64,000 nucleotides of DNA, taken from positions 116,125 to 180,124 of the forward strand of contig PTFA01000542.1 in the NCBI GenBank assembly GCA_003342895.1, given 5' to 3'. Both the position numbers and the translations under genes were made by a program. Position 1 is the first letter of the stretch, and every line of letters starts with the position of its first letter. Shown one piece after another: positions 40,032 through 53,089 of this stretch. The DNA is from Casuarius casuarius. Its lineage: Eukaryota; Chordata; Aves; Casuariiformes; Casuariidae. Under the pieces are notes generated by a model. That model was not told the origin of the DNA and did no database searches. It worked only from the letters and a program-made list of their open reading frames with translations.

Positions 40032-42494
40032 TGTGGTTGGGGGTTGGGGCTTTTGAAGCTGAAACTTCTAAGCATGCGTAAATGTTTTACATAAACGAGT
40101 AAGCTGCAGATTTGTAGACGTGGTGGAATAGGTGGTGTACAGATAGGAGAAGAAATACTTGCTGTATAAATGAAAGACAGGGGGCCCAGTATGAAGAAGC
40201 TGCTCTGTATTCTCTACCCCATATGAACCTTCATCAATGAGAGAGTGCCAGTTCAGCAAAAGGGTGTCTAACATTTGATCATGCACGTTTATTGGAATGA
40301 GGCAACTTAATGCCAGCACGTGGCAAGGAGCTGTTTGCATGGTACTAAACCCAGGACTGTCAGGATGTGTTCAGAGTCATGGGCTCCTGCCAGGAGGAAG
40401 TGCTGCAGAGTGCATGATATCTTCTAGCAGTGGTCCATTTAAGAAACTCTTTTAACCATAATATGAAACTTCCCATCAGTCCTCACTTTCTAATTTTATG
40501 TCCCTGTCCTTGGTACAATTTTTGACTGGGTCACTTGCAGTAAGCGAGACCAGATGGGCCACCAATACAATCCTGAAGTTGCTTCTGTGAGAAAACATTT
40601 GCCAGCAGCGTGACTATCCTGTGGGAGGCCCAAGACTGACACACTTATGAAGACTGACCTGAGTTTGGCTGACATGTTTTCTTCTACATTTAAAGGGTGG
40701 CTGTAATGTGATGTAAAACCAAAGCAGTGTTGTGAAAATCAAGTGAGAAATTATCTGTCTTCTGCCATTCAAGAATTGATTTCCATTGTGTTTGGTGTCA
40801 GAAAGAAAAATTAACATTGCTGCTGGAGCCGTGTCCTTGTATTTCTGAGCTTGTGTGAGCTCACTGTTAGGGGAGAAGTTTAGCCCGCTGACTTATTTTA
40901 GCTGTAGTCCACAGATAATCTTATACTTGAAGCCTGAAATTTAGCCAGTCTTGCTGGAAGACAGTTTAAGAGGCAGAGATTCTGAGCTGCTCAGCCTTGT
41001 TCATTCACACAGACGGCTTAGAAGAAGGTGGAGTCTTCCTGTCTTTATGGGTGCTGCCATCAAGACAGAAAGGACAGGAACTGGGCATAATTTTGGATAG
41101 CCAGAGCAGCTGAACCAATCGAAGTTGAGCAGTGTCCTACCTCCAGCATTGTCTAAAATATTAACCAAGGAAAGGAGGACACCAGTGGGATATCTGAGAA
41201 CCTGCTGGCTTCTGAAGCTATTCCTTGAGTAATGTAGATTCTTCCTATCTTCATTCAGGTCTGCATTTCTAAATTTAATGAGGGCCTCTTCCATGTCAAC
41301 AACAAAGTACCTTTACCAAGCTATCAAATGCGTAATTTCAGAATTCTGATTTCTACATTATAACTACATTATTGTGGATCATAACATAATAACTACTTCC
41401 ATTATTAGTTAAATTAGTTGTATAACTCCTGGAAGTAACTACACATTACGTTACGGGTATGAAGGCAGAAATTGTAGTAAAGCCTAAAATCAGAATGAAG
41501 CGTGGAATGGAATATTTTTACTTGACCCAAAAGCAACATTTCAAATAAAAAGTTTAGAAAATTTCATTTCACAGGGTATTTATTGGCACTTTTTACCTCA
41601 ATCTGTGATGAAAACAAGTGTGTTTAACTTTGGTTGGCAGCCACTGCAGTTCATATTCTCACTTCTGGTTCCACCTGGAATCCCAAAACACCATGTACTG
41701 GTGTCTAGCTAGAAAAGGCAGACATCTCTGTAGGAAGGAAACCTAGAAAGCGAAAAGACAAATTCCTCATCACCATTAATTGCAATGCAATGGTCTGTGC
41801 AGCTGAGTTGGGCGGTGGTCCTCTTTCTATAGGGAAATAAATCTTTGTTAATGCAGTTCCAATATAGTTGCTCTGTGGCACTACCTACCTTTGTTGTGTT
41901 AAAGTTAAACACCTTTGTGTACAGAAGTTTAAAGTGCAGAGCTAGAACCTATGTGCTTGCAATAATTGCCAATGTAAATCTTTTTGTCTTCCTGCAAAGA
42001 CTGGGTGAGGTATTTCATAAATATGTCAGAAGCAGCATTAAAATTTTATGGCAGGCAGCACGGGTCGAGAATAGTACAGTGACTTCACAGCAAGGTACGT
42101 CCACCTTAACCCACAATTCATTAGTCATTGATGGGGTTTTTGTGCCTTGTAGCTTCTTGGAAATGAGGTAGTGTTAAAAAAATCTGCATGCTGCTGACTT
42201 TTTAAATATTAGAATCTAGTCAGGGCCATTAAAAATAAAAGCATACATCTTTGACCAGGTACTAGTTAAATTAAAAATAAGAGAAGGGGGAGATACTGTT
42301 CAGTTTCTATAATAATATAAAAAAATGTAACAAGCTAAATTGTTACAAGCTAATTGGCAGTCTTGATGTGATGGGGAACTTTGGAGAGATGTTATTGGAT
42401 CATGATGAAATGCATCTCATTTGCCACTAGTAATAAACTACGACTCTATTTTGCAATACGGCAGACAAGTGCTGTGATGGTACACATTTAATTT

Positions 42495-42533
42495 TATGTT
42501 ATTACGTTATGTTACGTTACGTTATGTTAAGTT
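42495..42533. repeat. TTAYG pentanucleotide repeat
   Basis: About seven imperfect TTATG/TTACG units. A CpG in several units makes the variation between C and T easy to explain by deamination. Confidence 0.8.
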
Positions 42534-42838
42534 AATTTTGACGCTCCAGTTCAGAAAAATTTAGCCAGCTACTAAGACTTTTGCAAACGTGAGTTAAAGT
42601 TTGGGTGATGGTTGCACATATACAGTTTATTCAGGTGTTGATCAATGAGTAAAAGACATTGCAGATATGAGCAGCATGTGCTTTTGGTGAGTATAAGTTT
42701 ACTGATGGAAGGAGTTATAGATGGTAATAAGCAATCTATTGATCTATTGAATTCTAATGATGCGTTAATCCTCTATATAAAGGTTTCATTAATGTAAGCT
42801 ATGTCCAAGCTAAATGAGTAAAGAGTAGGTACATATCT

Positions 42839-42912
42839 TTGTGTGTGCATCTGCAGATCAATTTGTAACTGTGTGTGCATGTGTGTGTGTGTAACTGTCT
42901 GTACATGTGTGC
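42839..42912. repeat. Interrupted TG-rich repeat
   Basis: Several short TG runs, the longest at about 42881-42892, separated by 'cat' and 'aactgtct' interruptions. It looks like a decayed microsatellite. Confidence 0.75.
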
Positions 42913-45900
42913 TGTACTTCTGCACACGTACTTCTGCTTCTGCACCCTGAGTGCATCCAGGAGGAAATAGCTGCACACCATACCATTCTGCACATTAGAA
43001 AAAAATATGGATTGAACAAGTAATTTGAAAATGAAACTAACAAAATTGTCCAGGGCTTCTGGGTGGCAGAAGAAGGCAAGAAAAGTGCAAATGTCAATAG
43101 GCACTTTAACATTGTATAGGCAGGGAGATAGCAAGGCTATTTCTCTCTGATTCTCCCCAAACAGGTACAAATAAGAACCACTGATATTGCAATTATTCTT
43201 TTTTCTGTAAGCTTCACTGATATACGTACAGGTAGAATTACTAGCCAGCAAAATCCAAAATACCTCTTCTTGGAATGGAAAATAAATGTGTCACTGAGGT
43301 ACTAAAGCTGGAAAGGGCTGTCTGAATCTATTCTTTGTCATCATGGCCAGAGACTTCTGAAAAACTTTTTTTTCAGTTCAGCGTTGAATACCTTGCAAGT
43401 CACCTCCACTGGCTTCTGCTCCCTGGCTGAGCGCCCAGTTATTAGCATGAATGACTAAATTTTGTTGCGCCTGATGCAACATGTACGAGTGTGTCCCCCT
43501 GCAACAGCACAGATGCCACTATCCCTTCCAGTTGGGTCCTGAGGGGAGGTGGGGGTGTACAAGGTGAGGCTGCACATGGAGATGTGCAGGCTGAATGCGT
43601 CAAATGCATTTCAAGTCACCATGCCCTCCAATATATTGGCATAAGTCTGTTAGATTGTTACTGCAATGTTATTGTTGATTCCCATTAGACCTTCAGAACT
43701 TGCAAACAGCTTGAACCACCTCTTTGTGAATCTTTTACAGATGCAAGTACCCCTAAAGGTAAGGGCATTGGCAAATGCTACTCTAGGTGGCTAAGGAGCT
43801 CAAGTCCCTGTGGCTGTAGACTTCTAGCTGGCTGTGGTAATGTCTGTGCTACATTGGATGCAAGTCATAATGGTAATCCAGAGCTACCTTGATACACGTT
43901 AGCATGATTACAACAGTACAGAGCTCAGATGAGGCTGACAGCTCACCCAGAAACTAAGGAAATATTCCAGAGGTCAACCAGGTGGGTATTGCCACGGACG
44001 AGGTTAGTGATCCCAAGCAGTGGCTATGTTCCAGGCAGCCTGACTTTGGCCTTGGCTGCAGTAAGCAGCCTGGTTTTCAAGGGCTCTAACATGGGTAAAG
44101 CAGACAGCAGAGTCATAGCTATTTTGTTCTCCTGGGCAGTCTGCTGTCCTGAGCACCCATCTATGCCTGGAACCAGACCTGTTCGTGGCTAAAGGCTTCC
44201 CAGTGTCCACATACATTTGATGAAAATGTGTTAACTTACCTCCTAACGGGGACAGGCCCTATGCCCTTGTGAAAGCAGAATTTTGCCACGTGCATCATTT
44301 AGGTCTTTTAAGCAGATTGCTGTGATGGAGTCCTTAGATAATTAAGCATAAAGAGAATAGGAAGCATTCTGAGGCTGCAGCCAGCAAGTTGTTCCTTCCA
44401 TTTTTAGGAGAGAAAAGAGCTTTAAAAAACAAAAGGTGTTTTATACTTGCCAATCATTATGGACTGATTCTTCAGGTTCTTTCAAATAGAGTATAAAGGG
44501 TGTTACACAGTGAAAACAGAATGCTGCTTACACTGGTGATAACAGTAACCAACAATTTTTGTAGCATTTTCTGGTTTTTTTTTCAAAGTGCAGCACAGAC
44601 ACTGTCTAATTAATTGTATGGCATTACAAGCACTACCAGGGATCTTATGAGTCACTAGGTTCTCATTGTCAAACAGGCCTTTTCAGTACGTAGCAGCTCT
44701 AGTGACTCTGTCTTGGCTGGCTCAAATTTATGACACGGTTTTATTATATTGTTTTTTAAACAAAATGGGAAAGGGTATATTGTGCTCAGAACTTATTCTT
44801 TTCCTTTTTTTTTTTTGATTAAAACAAAAAAAGAGGATTCTGTTCTGGGTAATGAAAGTTTTACTTAAAAATTATTTCTGAGGGGTGTTCATTTGCTGAA
44901 ATCTGTCACTTTTTATTCCATCCTCAAAAGAAAAGAAAGGAAAATTAAACGTGCTAAAAGCATTCCTCCTTTTCCATTTATTAATTCTTTATTTCCTTCT
45001 TTCCTTTGGAAATGGATAGATTGCTGGATACAATGCCAAGGGCCCAGAGAAAGTGAGCAGCTGTCTTATTTTGAAGTAGAGGATTTCAAGCCTTTTGAAA
45101 ACAAGATTCCTTTTTTTTCAAAAGTGTTCATTGAAAATGTTTTCCAAAATGAAATTCTTCACTTCCCTTTGGAAACATTTCTTTTTAATTAAATTTCTTT
45201 TGATCACAGACTGTTCCGATCTCTGCATTGTCCCATGTAGCGCTCCAATGCCATGCCCTTCTGAGCCTCTTCCCTGTCCCATGGGAATCCCTTCTCCAGT
45301 CACACTAGCATGCCTTTTTGTTGTGGCCTGGAATCAAAGGTAGGCAAATGCCAAGTGCTAATCCACACCAACACCAGAGGAAAGGATTATGGTTTTCCTT
45401 CAGCCAGGCACTTGAGGAAGTGCTTGCCAGACTCCTGAGTCTAAGGAATTCCACAATAATTCCTGCCACCTTTCAGACCCCAAGCACTACACCATAATCA
45501 ATGAAGTGAAAACCAAATGCAAACAGCATTCTTCTGCTGTGAGTATTCATGTGTTTGTTCAGTTGAAATGATATGTTTTGTCGTTCAAATAGTTTAAAGC
45601 AGGGGGGAAAAAAAACCAGAGCACCAAGTCATGTTGCTCATATTTAGGCAAAACCCTTCTTAATTCAATGGGAGCATTATCAGTGTAAGATGGGTCAGAA
45701 ATATTATAGAAGATAATTATGCACTGTATAAAAGGGCAAATAGGATGGCCTTTGGGGTCTCTGTGTTCTGGTGTCTGTGCCAATGGGATAGAACTTGTGC
45801 CACCAAAATCATGTCTAGTCCACAAGCTTATGGTCTGATCCTCTAGTTAGTCTACTGCTAAAAATTTTAGTGTTTTTCCACAAGGATACTGTGTGTAAAA

Positions 45901-47233
45901 TAATTGCACAACTGGCTCCTGCTGAATGCTAGGTGGCTGTGATCGTATGTGCCGTGTGGAGCAGAGGCAGGTTAATGTTATGCTGGTTGCAGAAGGGCAC
46001 AAGGCTAGCTCTAGTTCAGTGAGTGCATTTCATGCTTTTAGATGCTGAGCTGTGTAATTTACCTGCTCAGCCCACAAAATGATATGTTTTATGGAAACAG
46101 AAGGGGTCTGGATTATTTTTTCTGAGGGTGTACTTTGGAAATAATATGAGTACAGGGAATTTGGACTAAATTCTGTTCCGTAAATGGCAACAAAATGATG
46201 CATATAGAGGAATGGATTTTTTTTACACAAAGTCCAGAAATGTTTTGGAAGCAGGAGTGAAGGATGCCAAAAGCCTTTAATCGTGGGACTGGCTATCAGA
46301 AGAAGCTTTCCACTAGCCTGAATGGGCACTAGCCTAACTAAAGTCTATATAGGTCTTTGGATTGCTGCCTCCTAATTTTTTCCGAGCTTGTAAAGAGAGA
46401 AAGAAAAACGATTTACAAGATATGCAGGCAGAACTGTCTCCATGACATGTGATGAATTTCTTATCTATAAGGCAGAAGCTTGTGGAGTGCTCAAACTTTT
46501 GCCATGTCCCATCCCCCTGCTCTCTTCATTCTCCCTGTGACTGCAGAAGTGGTGTCAGCTGCAGCAGCAGTGGGAGGTGTACAGAATCTAACTTTGTGGT
46601 TTGTAGCAAAGAGGACAGCTTACCAAAAAAGCGTACTTATGACTGACTTTTGCTGCCTTGCTCTCTTTCAACATTAGTATGACTTTCTTTGGAATAAAGA
46701 ATCTGTGCTTAGAAAAGACTGTCAAAATAGAGTGGGGAGTAAGCCAATATTTTCATGTAGAAATCAGCTGGGGCACATTTATACAATATGCTATGAACTC
46801 AGTTTGTTTGCCCTGAGATCAGAAATGGGCATATATGTTTTTTGTCTTAAATAAACAGAGCGTAAGATCCGCATTATAAGCTGAAATATATGTACATCAT
46901 TTAAACTGATATTGCTCTTTTCCTTTCAGAAGTATCACACTGGAATATATAAAATGCCTTTATGTGTTGGACATGTAATTTTTCTAGTCTTATTTTATAA
47001 TACTCTGTTCTCAAGAAAATTTCTTGAGTCCATCCTTCCAAGACCGAGTTATGAGTTCTGTTTGTTTTTCCTGGGATTTTTAGTTTGTTATTAACTTGGA
47101 TATTTTCACTGAGATAAATTGAGCATATTATTATACCTGAAACTGATTATAGAACTGATTATGTCCTATTTTGAGAAATGATTGGACTAGCAATGTTTTA
47201 GTCAATAAATCATATTTGCTATCCACAAAAAAC

Positions 47234-47276
47234 TTCCTCTCCTCTCCACTCCTCTCTGCTCTGCTCTGCTCCTTTT
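47234..47276. repeat. CT-rich imperfect pentamer repeat
   Basis: CTCCT units pass into CTCTG units over about 43 bp. Low complexity, no sign of function. Confidence 0.75.
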
Positions 47277-48310
47277 CCATAGTGAGTTCTTCTGTATCCC
47301 TCATCAGTGCGGCATCTGAACTGAGGGGAAAATAAGCCATTGTTCTCCATGGAGCAGCCAGGTCGTTTCCCTTTTTTCTAAGTTATCTCACACCTGTTTG
47401 TCAGTCTGACTTTATTTTAAATGCTATCTAGAGCATACTTGACCAAACTAAAGCCAGTTTTTCAGAAGATATTAGAATAATGTTAAAAGTGAATTGTCTT
47501 GCTGTCCTTAGGTTCTTTTACTTGAAACTTCCAGTGTATATGATTATGGTCTTGTACACGTGATTTTTTGGTAATAGATTTTAAAGTTGCATTTGGATAG
47601 CAGTTATTTCATAATATTAATAAGTAATACGCAGCCTGCTTCAGTGCATTCTGCTTGCTAAGTGCAGTATTTAGCCCTGCTCTCCATGCAGTCAAGCATA
47701 TCTTAGCTACCAGGACAATGATTGTTATTGGAATTCGCTGAAGAAATTTATGATCCATATGATTGCTTTTGCAAAATAAAATGTTAGAAAACAAATAAAA
47801 CGTTATGAGAATGTTAATTTAAGAACATTCAGTGAGTTCCTTTGCCACAAGAGAAAGACAAAAAGACACCTGTAGCCTGGGTCAGGAGGTCAGAATAGAG
47901 TAGGAAAGAGCAGTTCATCTACAGAGGCTCAATTTAGAGGCAAGTACAGCAGATTATTTTAAAGTTTACCCTAGAATCCAACAAGAGATGGGCAGCATAT
48001 TGCCATTCTTGGCCAGAACTCTGTTTTCTCCCACAACCTTTCATTCTTTTCCCTCAAGCAGTTGCATTTATTGAACATCATTTCTCCTGGTTTGTTTTAT
48101 TAATCTGCCAAATGGAAGGGCTAAATAAGAATTTCATAAACCTGAAGCTTGAATAGGAAAAGGATCCAGTTAATTATAAGTGGAGAAAAAAACCGAGACT
48201 AGGACAAGTCTGATGAGAAAGGACCTTGGAGGTTATAGCCATATGGAGGATTGTGATAGCATTCCCGTATTGTGTAACAATGACTCCGATTAACGTTAAC
48301 CAAGAATGGT

Positions 48311-48357
48311 ATGCATGATTGTGTTATGCATGCATTGATTAAAAACAGGAGATGCAT
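48311..48357. repeat. Cluster of four ATGCAT hexamers
   Basis: ATGCAT occurs at 48311-48316, 48326-48331, 48330-48335 and 48352-48357 within a stretch that is not a simple repeat. By chance one such palindrome is expected per about 4 kb. It may be a POU-type site cluster, but this is motif evidence only. Confidence 0.35.
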
Positions 48358-49204
48358 ATACAGTTCTGACAGAGGCAGTCAATGATGGATTGTATAAAAA
48401 TCTCTGAGCAGGTAACTGACCAGTTAAGTTGGAAGGAAAAGTCTTAAACTTAAAAAGATCTTAAAGGACTTGAGTCCATGAATCTTCTAATAGTTAATTA
48501 AGATCCATCCAGGTTGAAAACATAATAGATAGTCTGATCATTGCTAAATTTCCAGAAAAATTATACTGATTTAAAACCAATCCACATGAACAGATCCAGA
48601 AACAGATCCAGAAACCTGACAGCATCAGGTTTGGATCAACTCAGTAAGCAGTATCTTAAAACAGTTTTACTGGTATAAACATCAACCTTCACAGCCTTGA
48701 TGGCTTCTTCATATCCCAAATGTATACAGGAATACTAGCTATCTGAACTGAGAAAATGCAGTGAAAGGAATTTAAAAAGACAAGTCCAACTTCATGTTGC
48801 AAGTTCTGATGAGAGCTTTATTGGATCTGGAATTTCTGTTTCATAGGATTTTCTATGATTTTGAGACTTCTTTCAGCTGAGAATCAAAACAATATGCTGA
48901 ACTCGGAAATGATGTATAAAAGCTCTTTTTGAAATATTTGTTCTGGGTTGGTTAAAATTTTGCATTTCAGTCGAAAGGTACCAGCAGCTGTGTAACAAAA
49001 ATATTTCATATTTGTTTAGGCTGCTAGTTTCTAATGTTAAATATCACATGGTCTTAAAAAGAAAAGGCTGAAAGGTAAAATTATTACTGTTGTGCTACCT
49101 AGCAGGACAATAAGGAGCTAGCCTCTTCCTGAGACTGCACAGTGCTAAAACAAGAGGATACTAGGTGTAACAGTGGAAATTCCAATTAGATTTTAGAATT
49201 TTTT

Positions 49205-49385
49205 TTTATTATGAGAGTAGTCAGACTTTTGAACAGGGGTTCAGAGAGACTGTGGAATCTCCATGATGCAAGATTTTCAATACTTGGCTGCACATGACAT
49301 GCTTCAGACCTGGCCCTGCTTTGAACAGGAGTTTAGAGTAGATAAACTCCAAAGGTCCCTTCCAGCGCTTAGATTATTCCAAGAT
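49205..49385 (+). mobile_element. CR1 LINE 3'-end fragment
   Basis: About 180 bp of degraded plus-strand CR1, covering the ORF2 end and 3' UTR. Words in order are 'gtggaatctccatgatgc', 'gattttcaatacttggctg', 'ccctgctttgaacaggag', 'agataaactccaaaggtccc' and 'cttccagcgcttagatt'. They correspond to segments of the large CR1 read in reverse complement. The ATTCTATG tail has decayed to 'attattccaagatt'. Confidence 0.82.
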
Positions 49386-50950
49386 TATGGCATAACATTT
49401 TTAAAAATTAACTGAAAAATAATTGGCATTTTTCTTTCCCCTGTCAAGATCCAAAGCTGGCTGAGATTGCAGATCTTTCCATAACTGACTGCAGATCTTT
49501 CTGACCTGGACAAGCCTTAAGTTAGTATATGGTACCCACTGTACCTGTCTGTTAATCTGGTAAGAACTGGAGCTTCTATGCCTGTTTTCAGTCTGGGCCT
49601 GTCCAAGTGTCCCATTGCACAGCCATGGTTTGATCACCATGATCAGCATAGTCTTCTTGCAGAGAAAGAAAATTCCCAAGCTTCTGCAGAGTTATCTCTG
49701 AGCTCCCTAGAACTGCCTGAGAACATCTACCTTTCCTTCTGCTATTCAGTGCCTAACTTCCTGCTTTTCAATGAGTACAGAAACCTTCAGCAACCTAGTG
49801 TCTCATTGCAGCTTCTAAAAGCAGTCTGACAATGCCTGGAGGTGATTTCAGAATGACAGTGTTCTGGGGGCTAACCCTGGCCACACACCATGAGTGTTCC
49901 TCGGGACCTGCAGGCAGAGACCACAGCTTCTCTTTGCAGTGTTGCACTGACATCTTTTTCTCTTTAGCCATCTGAAAGCTAGGCCATAAGCTAGGCTGTA
50001 TGTATGATACCAGCACATCCAAGGTGTAACCACTGCCACCTCTTTTAGTCATGAATGCTGCAGTATGCTAACTCATTACCAGAGGACCCCGTTTCTCTAC
50101 TGAATGCAGAAAGAACCTAACAAAAAACTATGTCTGAACATTTTGGACAAGTTCTGTGAGGTGAGGCACATCACAAAGAGAACTTACAGGAAACATACCT
50201 TAAAACCAAACAAACTGGTAAACACGAGTTGATAGTCCCCAAAGAAAATGCAGAAGAATGGACAATGCAATTCGATAATTCTGTCCTATCTGCATCAGAG
50301 GGTCCATCTACAACCGTCAAATTGTGCTTGCAGTGGCAAGCTCAGCACCTGTGAGATGTCAATATCTCTATCTTCTTGTCTCAGGATGAAATACCTCTCC
50401 CAGGTCTTCTTGCTGCATTGTAGCGACAGCATTACTGTGAATTTTTCCTCCCTGCTCCCAAAGTGAACCTGTACCTCAAGTGGTAATGGAAGGGTCTGGC
50501 CCCTTATTGGCTACAGCACCTTGAAATACTATGGCAATGTAGAGTCAGATCTGTGGTAAGAGCTGGGCTAAATCCAGCAAAAACCTTTGGCTTGCTATCT
50601 TAGTTTCTCAGTGATGGGAGAAGTATTAATGAAGGTGTTTATTGTTTAACATGAAGGAACAATGGATCAAATTACCATCTCTTTCTTCCCAGAACAGGCA
50701 GGCATGTGTGCACATGTGCGCACATAAACTCACATGTATGCATCTCTGTCAGTAGCTGATTCATTGTATTTTTTGAATGGGGTTAGGGCTGACCATTAAG
50801 CAGTGCTGTCAAGAAGTATAGCTGATGGCCTGGGAATATGTGGTGAAAATCACGAAGCGTTCATGCAATGTTCATTCATCTAGTTTAGTTTCACTTATGG
50901 CTGTACCATTTGTCTGCCCAACTGTTGTGATGGTAGTAGCAGGGCTTGAG

Positions 50951-51047
50951 ACTTTCTCTCCCACTTCTCTTCTCCCCTTCCCCCTTTTATTCCTTTTCTC
51001 TCATTTTCCTTCCTGTTCCCCTCCTTCTCTCCCCTCCCTTTTTTTCA
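50951..51047. repeat. Polypyrimidine-rich low-complexity tract
   Basis: About 97 bases of nearly pure C and T on the + strand, with only a few purines. In the PAX5 transcript this would be a long pyrimidine tract of the kind bound by PTB-type proteins. It could also form triplex DNA. Confidence 0.85.
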
Positions 51048-51242
51048 TGGCTGATGGATATGCAGAGTATGTTAAGAAGCAAGAAATACTGTCACCAAAC
51101 TGATGGTGTTCAGTGACTCCTTGAGCTCCTGGCTGGTCTGTACTGCAGGAGCTTGACACCCTGACCACTGAGGCATAAAAAACAGAGAATTGGAAGCCTC
51201 AGCCTGACAGGCACTAGAGCATCCCCCAGAGAGTGTCCAAGA

Positions 51243-51273
<31 letters not shown>

Positions 51274-51286
51274 GCGTGTGTGCGCG
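51243..51286. repeat. 44-bp perfect alternating pyrimidine-purine tract (TG/CG), Z-DNA type
   Basis: The tract is TG repeats with a CGCGCG core and further TG and CG steps, alternating without a break for 44 bases. Such sequences readily form Z-DNA under negative supercoiling. It lies 4 kb upstream of exon 9. Confidence 0.9.
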
Positions 51287-51964
51287 AACGGAGGTGGGTA
51301 TTAGAGCTTGCGGGGGGAGGAGAGCAAGGCAAGAGAGAATGAAATGTCAGCTTGTTTCCAGTGATAGTCATTCAGCAGTGCTGCTGAGTATTTAAAAAAC
51401 ACTGCTGCCTGTTAAGCGATATGCACAGCATAGACACTGGACAGACAGAGTTTCTCTGAACACCTAGCAAGAACGGGAAACAGAGAGAGCTAGTGAAAAT
51501 GGGAAAGAGAGGCAGTGACAAGCTGAGTGAAAGTGCTGAGGAGCTACAGTGGGACGTGTTGTCCTGTCTTTTGACAGGCATGGATGTCCTTCCTTGGGTA
51601 CAGGGCAGCTTGATACAGCTTTGTTCCAAATCTTGAATGTCCACACCCTTAGTCATGTAAATGGCCTGCAGCAGGGATTGGTGGCTGTCCTGTCCTTCTT
51701 GTTTTTCTGTCCTTACACCATGCAGCTCCTAGGAAAAGAATTGTAGTGAGGCTCCCTCTCATCAGTTTATGCATGCTGTGTTAGCCAGGCAGCAGCAGCA
51801 AGGTGGGCTATACACCCTGGGCCTGCTCTTGTGCTGCATCTGGTCTACAAAGTCCAGGGAGACTTCAAGGAATGTATTATTTCTTTTCATAATCATCCTG
51901 CCCCTGTGCAAGTAAACTAAGTCATTGCCTTAGCACCTGCATTTCTCCCTACCCTGAAAGAAAA

Positions 51965-51994
51965 TTTAAAAAGAAAGAAAAAGAAAGAAAAAAA
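51965..51994. repeat. A/G-rich low-complexity tract
   Basis: AAAG and AAAAAG units in about 30 bp. Confidence 0.75.
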
Positions 51995-53089
51995 TAAAAC
52001 AATCCACGGGACTGAAGGATTTTTGTGTAGCACACGTTGGAAGGAGGGCCTGGCTTTGAGCCTTCTGGGGAGGGAAGAGTGCGTATCACTCAACCATAAA
52101 TCTACCAAGCAGTTTGCTACCCATCTGCTTTGTTGTCTTGGGCAAACACCAGTAGGGCAGAGCTAGGTCAAAGACTTAGTGGAATCCCAGCTGATGAGGG
52201 CTGTGGAACAAGGTCATAAAAATGGGAATGGTTTGTCTTAGGTGCAGCAACAGGAAGCCAGAAGCAGGGATCAAGGAGGGAAACTTTTTCTGGAAGGAGA
52301 ATTGAACTGGTTGTTGAGGCATTTTTATCGAACAAGAAAGAGGTCACTCTCTGACCGAAAGAATAAATCAAGACACCTTTGCCAGTGGTGCTGGTACTTT
52401 AAACCACTGCTCTATACCTAGGACCCCCGGCTGCTTTTGCTGGCCTTCATGCATACTTGTAGTCTTTTGGGGCAGATGAGAGAGGCAGAACATATGGTTT
52501 AATGCAGGCTAGCTACTTCTATTCCAGAAATCTTTTTCTTCATGCCTTCTTCTATTGTTTTAGCTGCCTGGTCTGCTTGCTTGGTAAAGCCTTCTGACCT
52601 CCACAAACACCCTCTCCACCCTTTCCACTGTCCCACTTTCCCAGAAATTCCTACCATCTCTTTTGTCTTTGCTGTCTCCACCATGCCTCATTCATTTAGA
52701 AAACAAGAATGAGCATTATGACAGAGTTAACCTTCAGGTACTGATGTCATCCATCATCTGAAAGGACAAGGGACATAAAGTAAATGTACATACTATGTAT
52801 TTCACCAGAAAGAAAAATTTGGAAACAGCTCTATTTTCAGTGGCTCACAGTGATTAACTCATTTTTTTAGAAGCAGCAATGAAAACCTACTCTGGGCTTA
52901 CAAAATGTAGTTAATAGAAATGTAGTTGAAACATAACAGGCCTTTCATGGGATGGGCATTTAACAGCAGCACAAATCTTTATTTCTCACTTCAGTTCCTG
53001 CAAAAGAATCTTGAACAGTCAGTGTGGAGCAGCTGCAGGAGCCACAAATAACCTCTGAGTTTCTCCTGTCAGGGAAGGAACCTGAGAGA

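Larger units (their letters stand above)
36338..40060 (-). mobile_element. CR1 LINE retrotransposon, nearly full length, 5'-truncated in ORF1
   Basis: This is a minus-strand CR1 non-LTR retrotransposon of about 3.7 kb. Reading down the minus strand it holds the end of ORF1 (linker, then SGNH esterase domain), ORF2 (AP-type endonuclease, reverse transcriptase, C-terminal domain) and a short 3' UTR. The UTR's complement reads 'ggttggaagggacctctgg' followed by 'agatcatctagtccaatgcc', the usual avian CR1 3' end. The tail is degraded to a variant of the ATTCTATG repeat at about 36338-36352. The 5' edge near 40060 is where ORF1 similarity stops. Typical complete CR1 elements are about 4.5 kb, so most of the element is here. 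Stop codons and frameshifts make it inactive. It lies antisense to PAX5 within intron 8. Confidence 0.93.
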
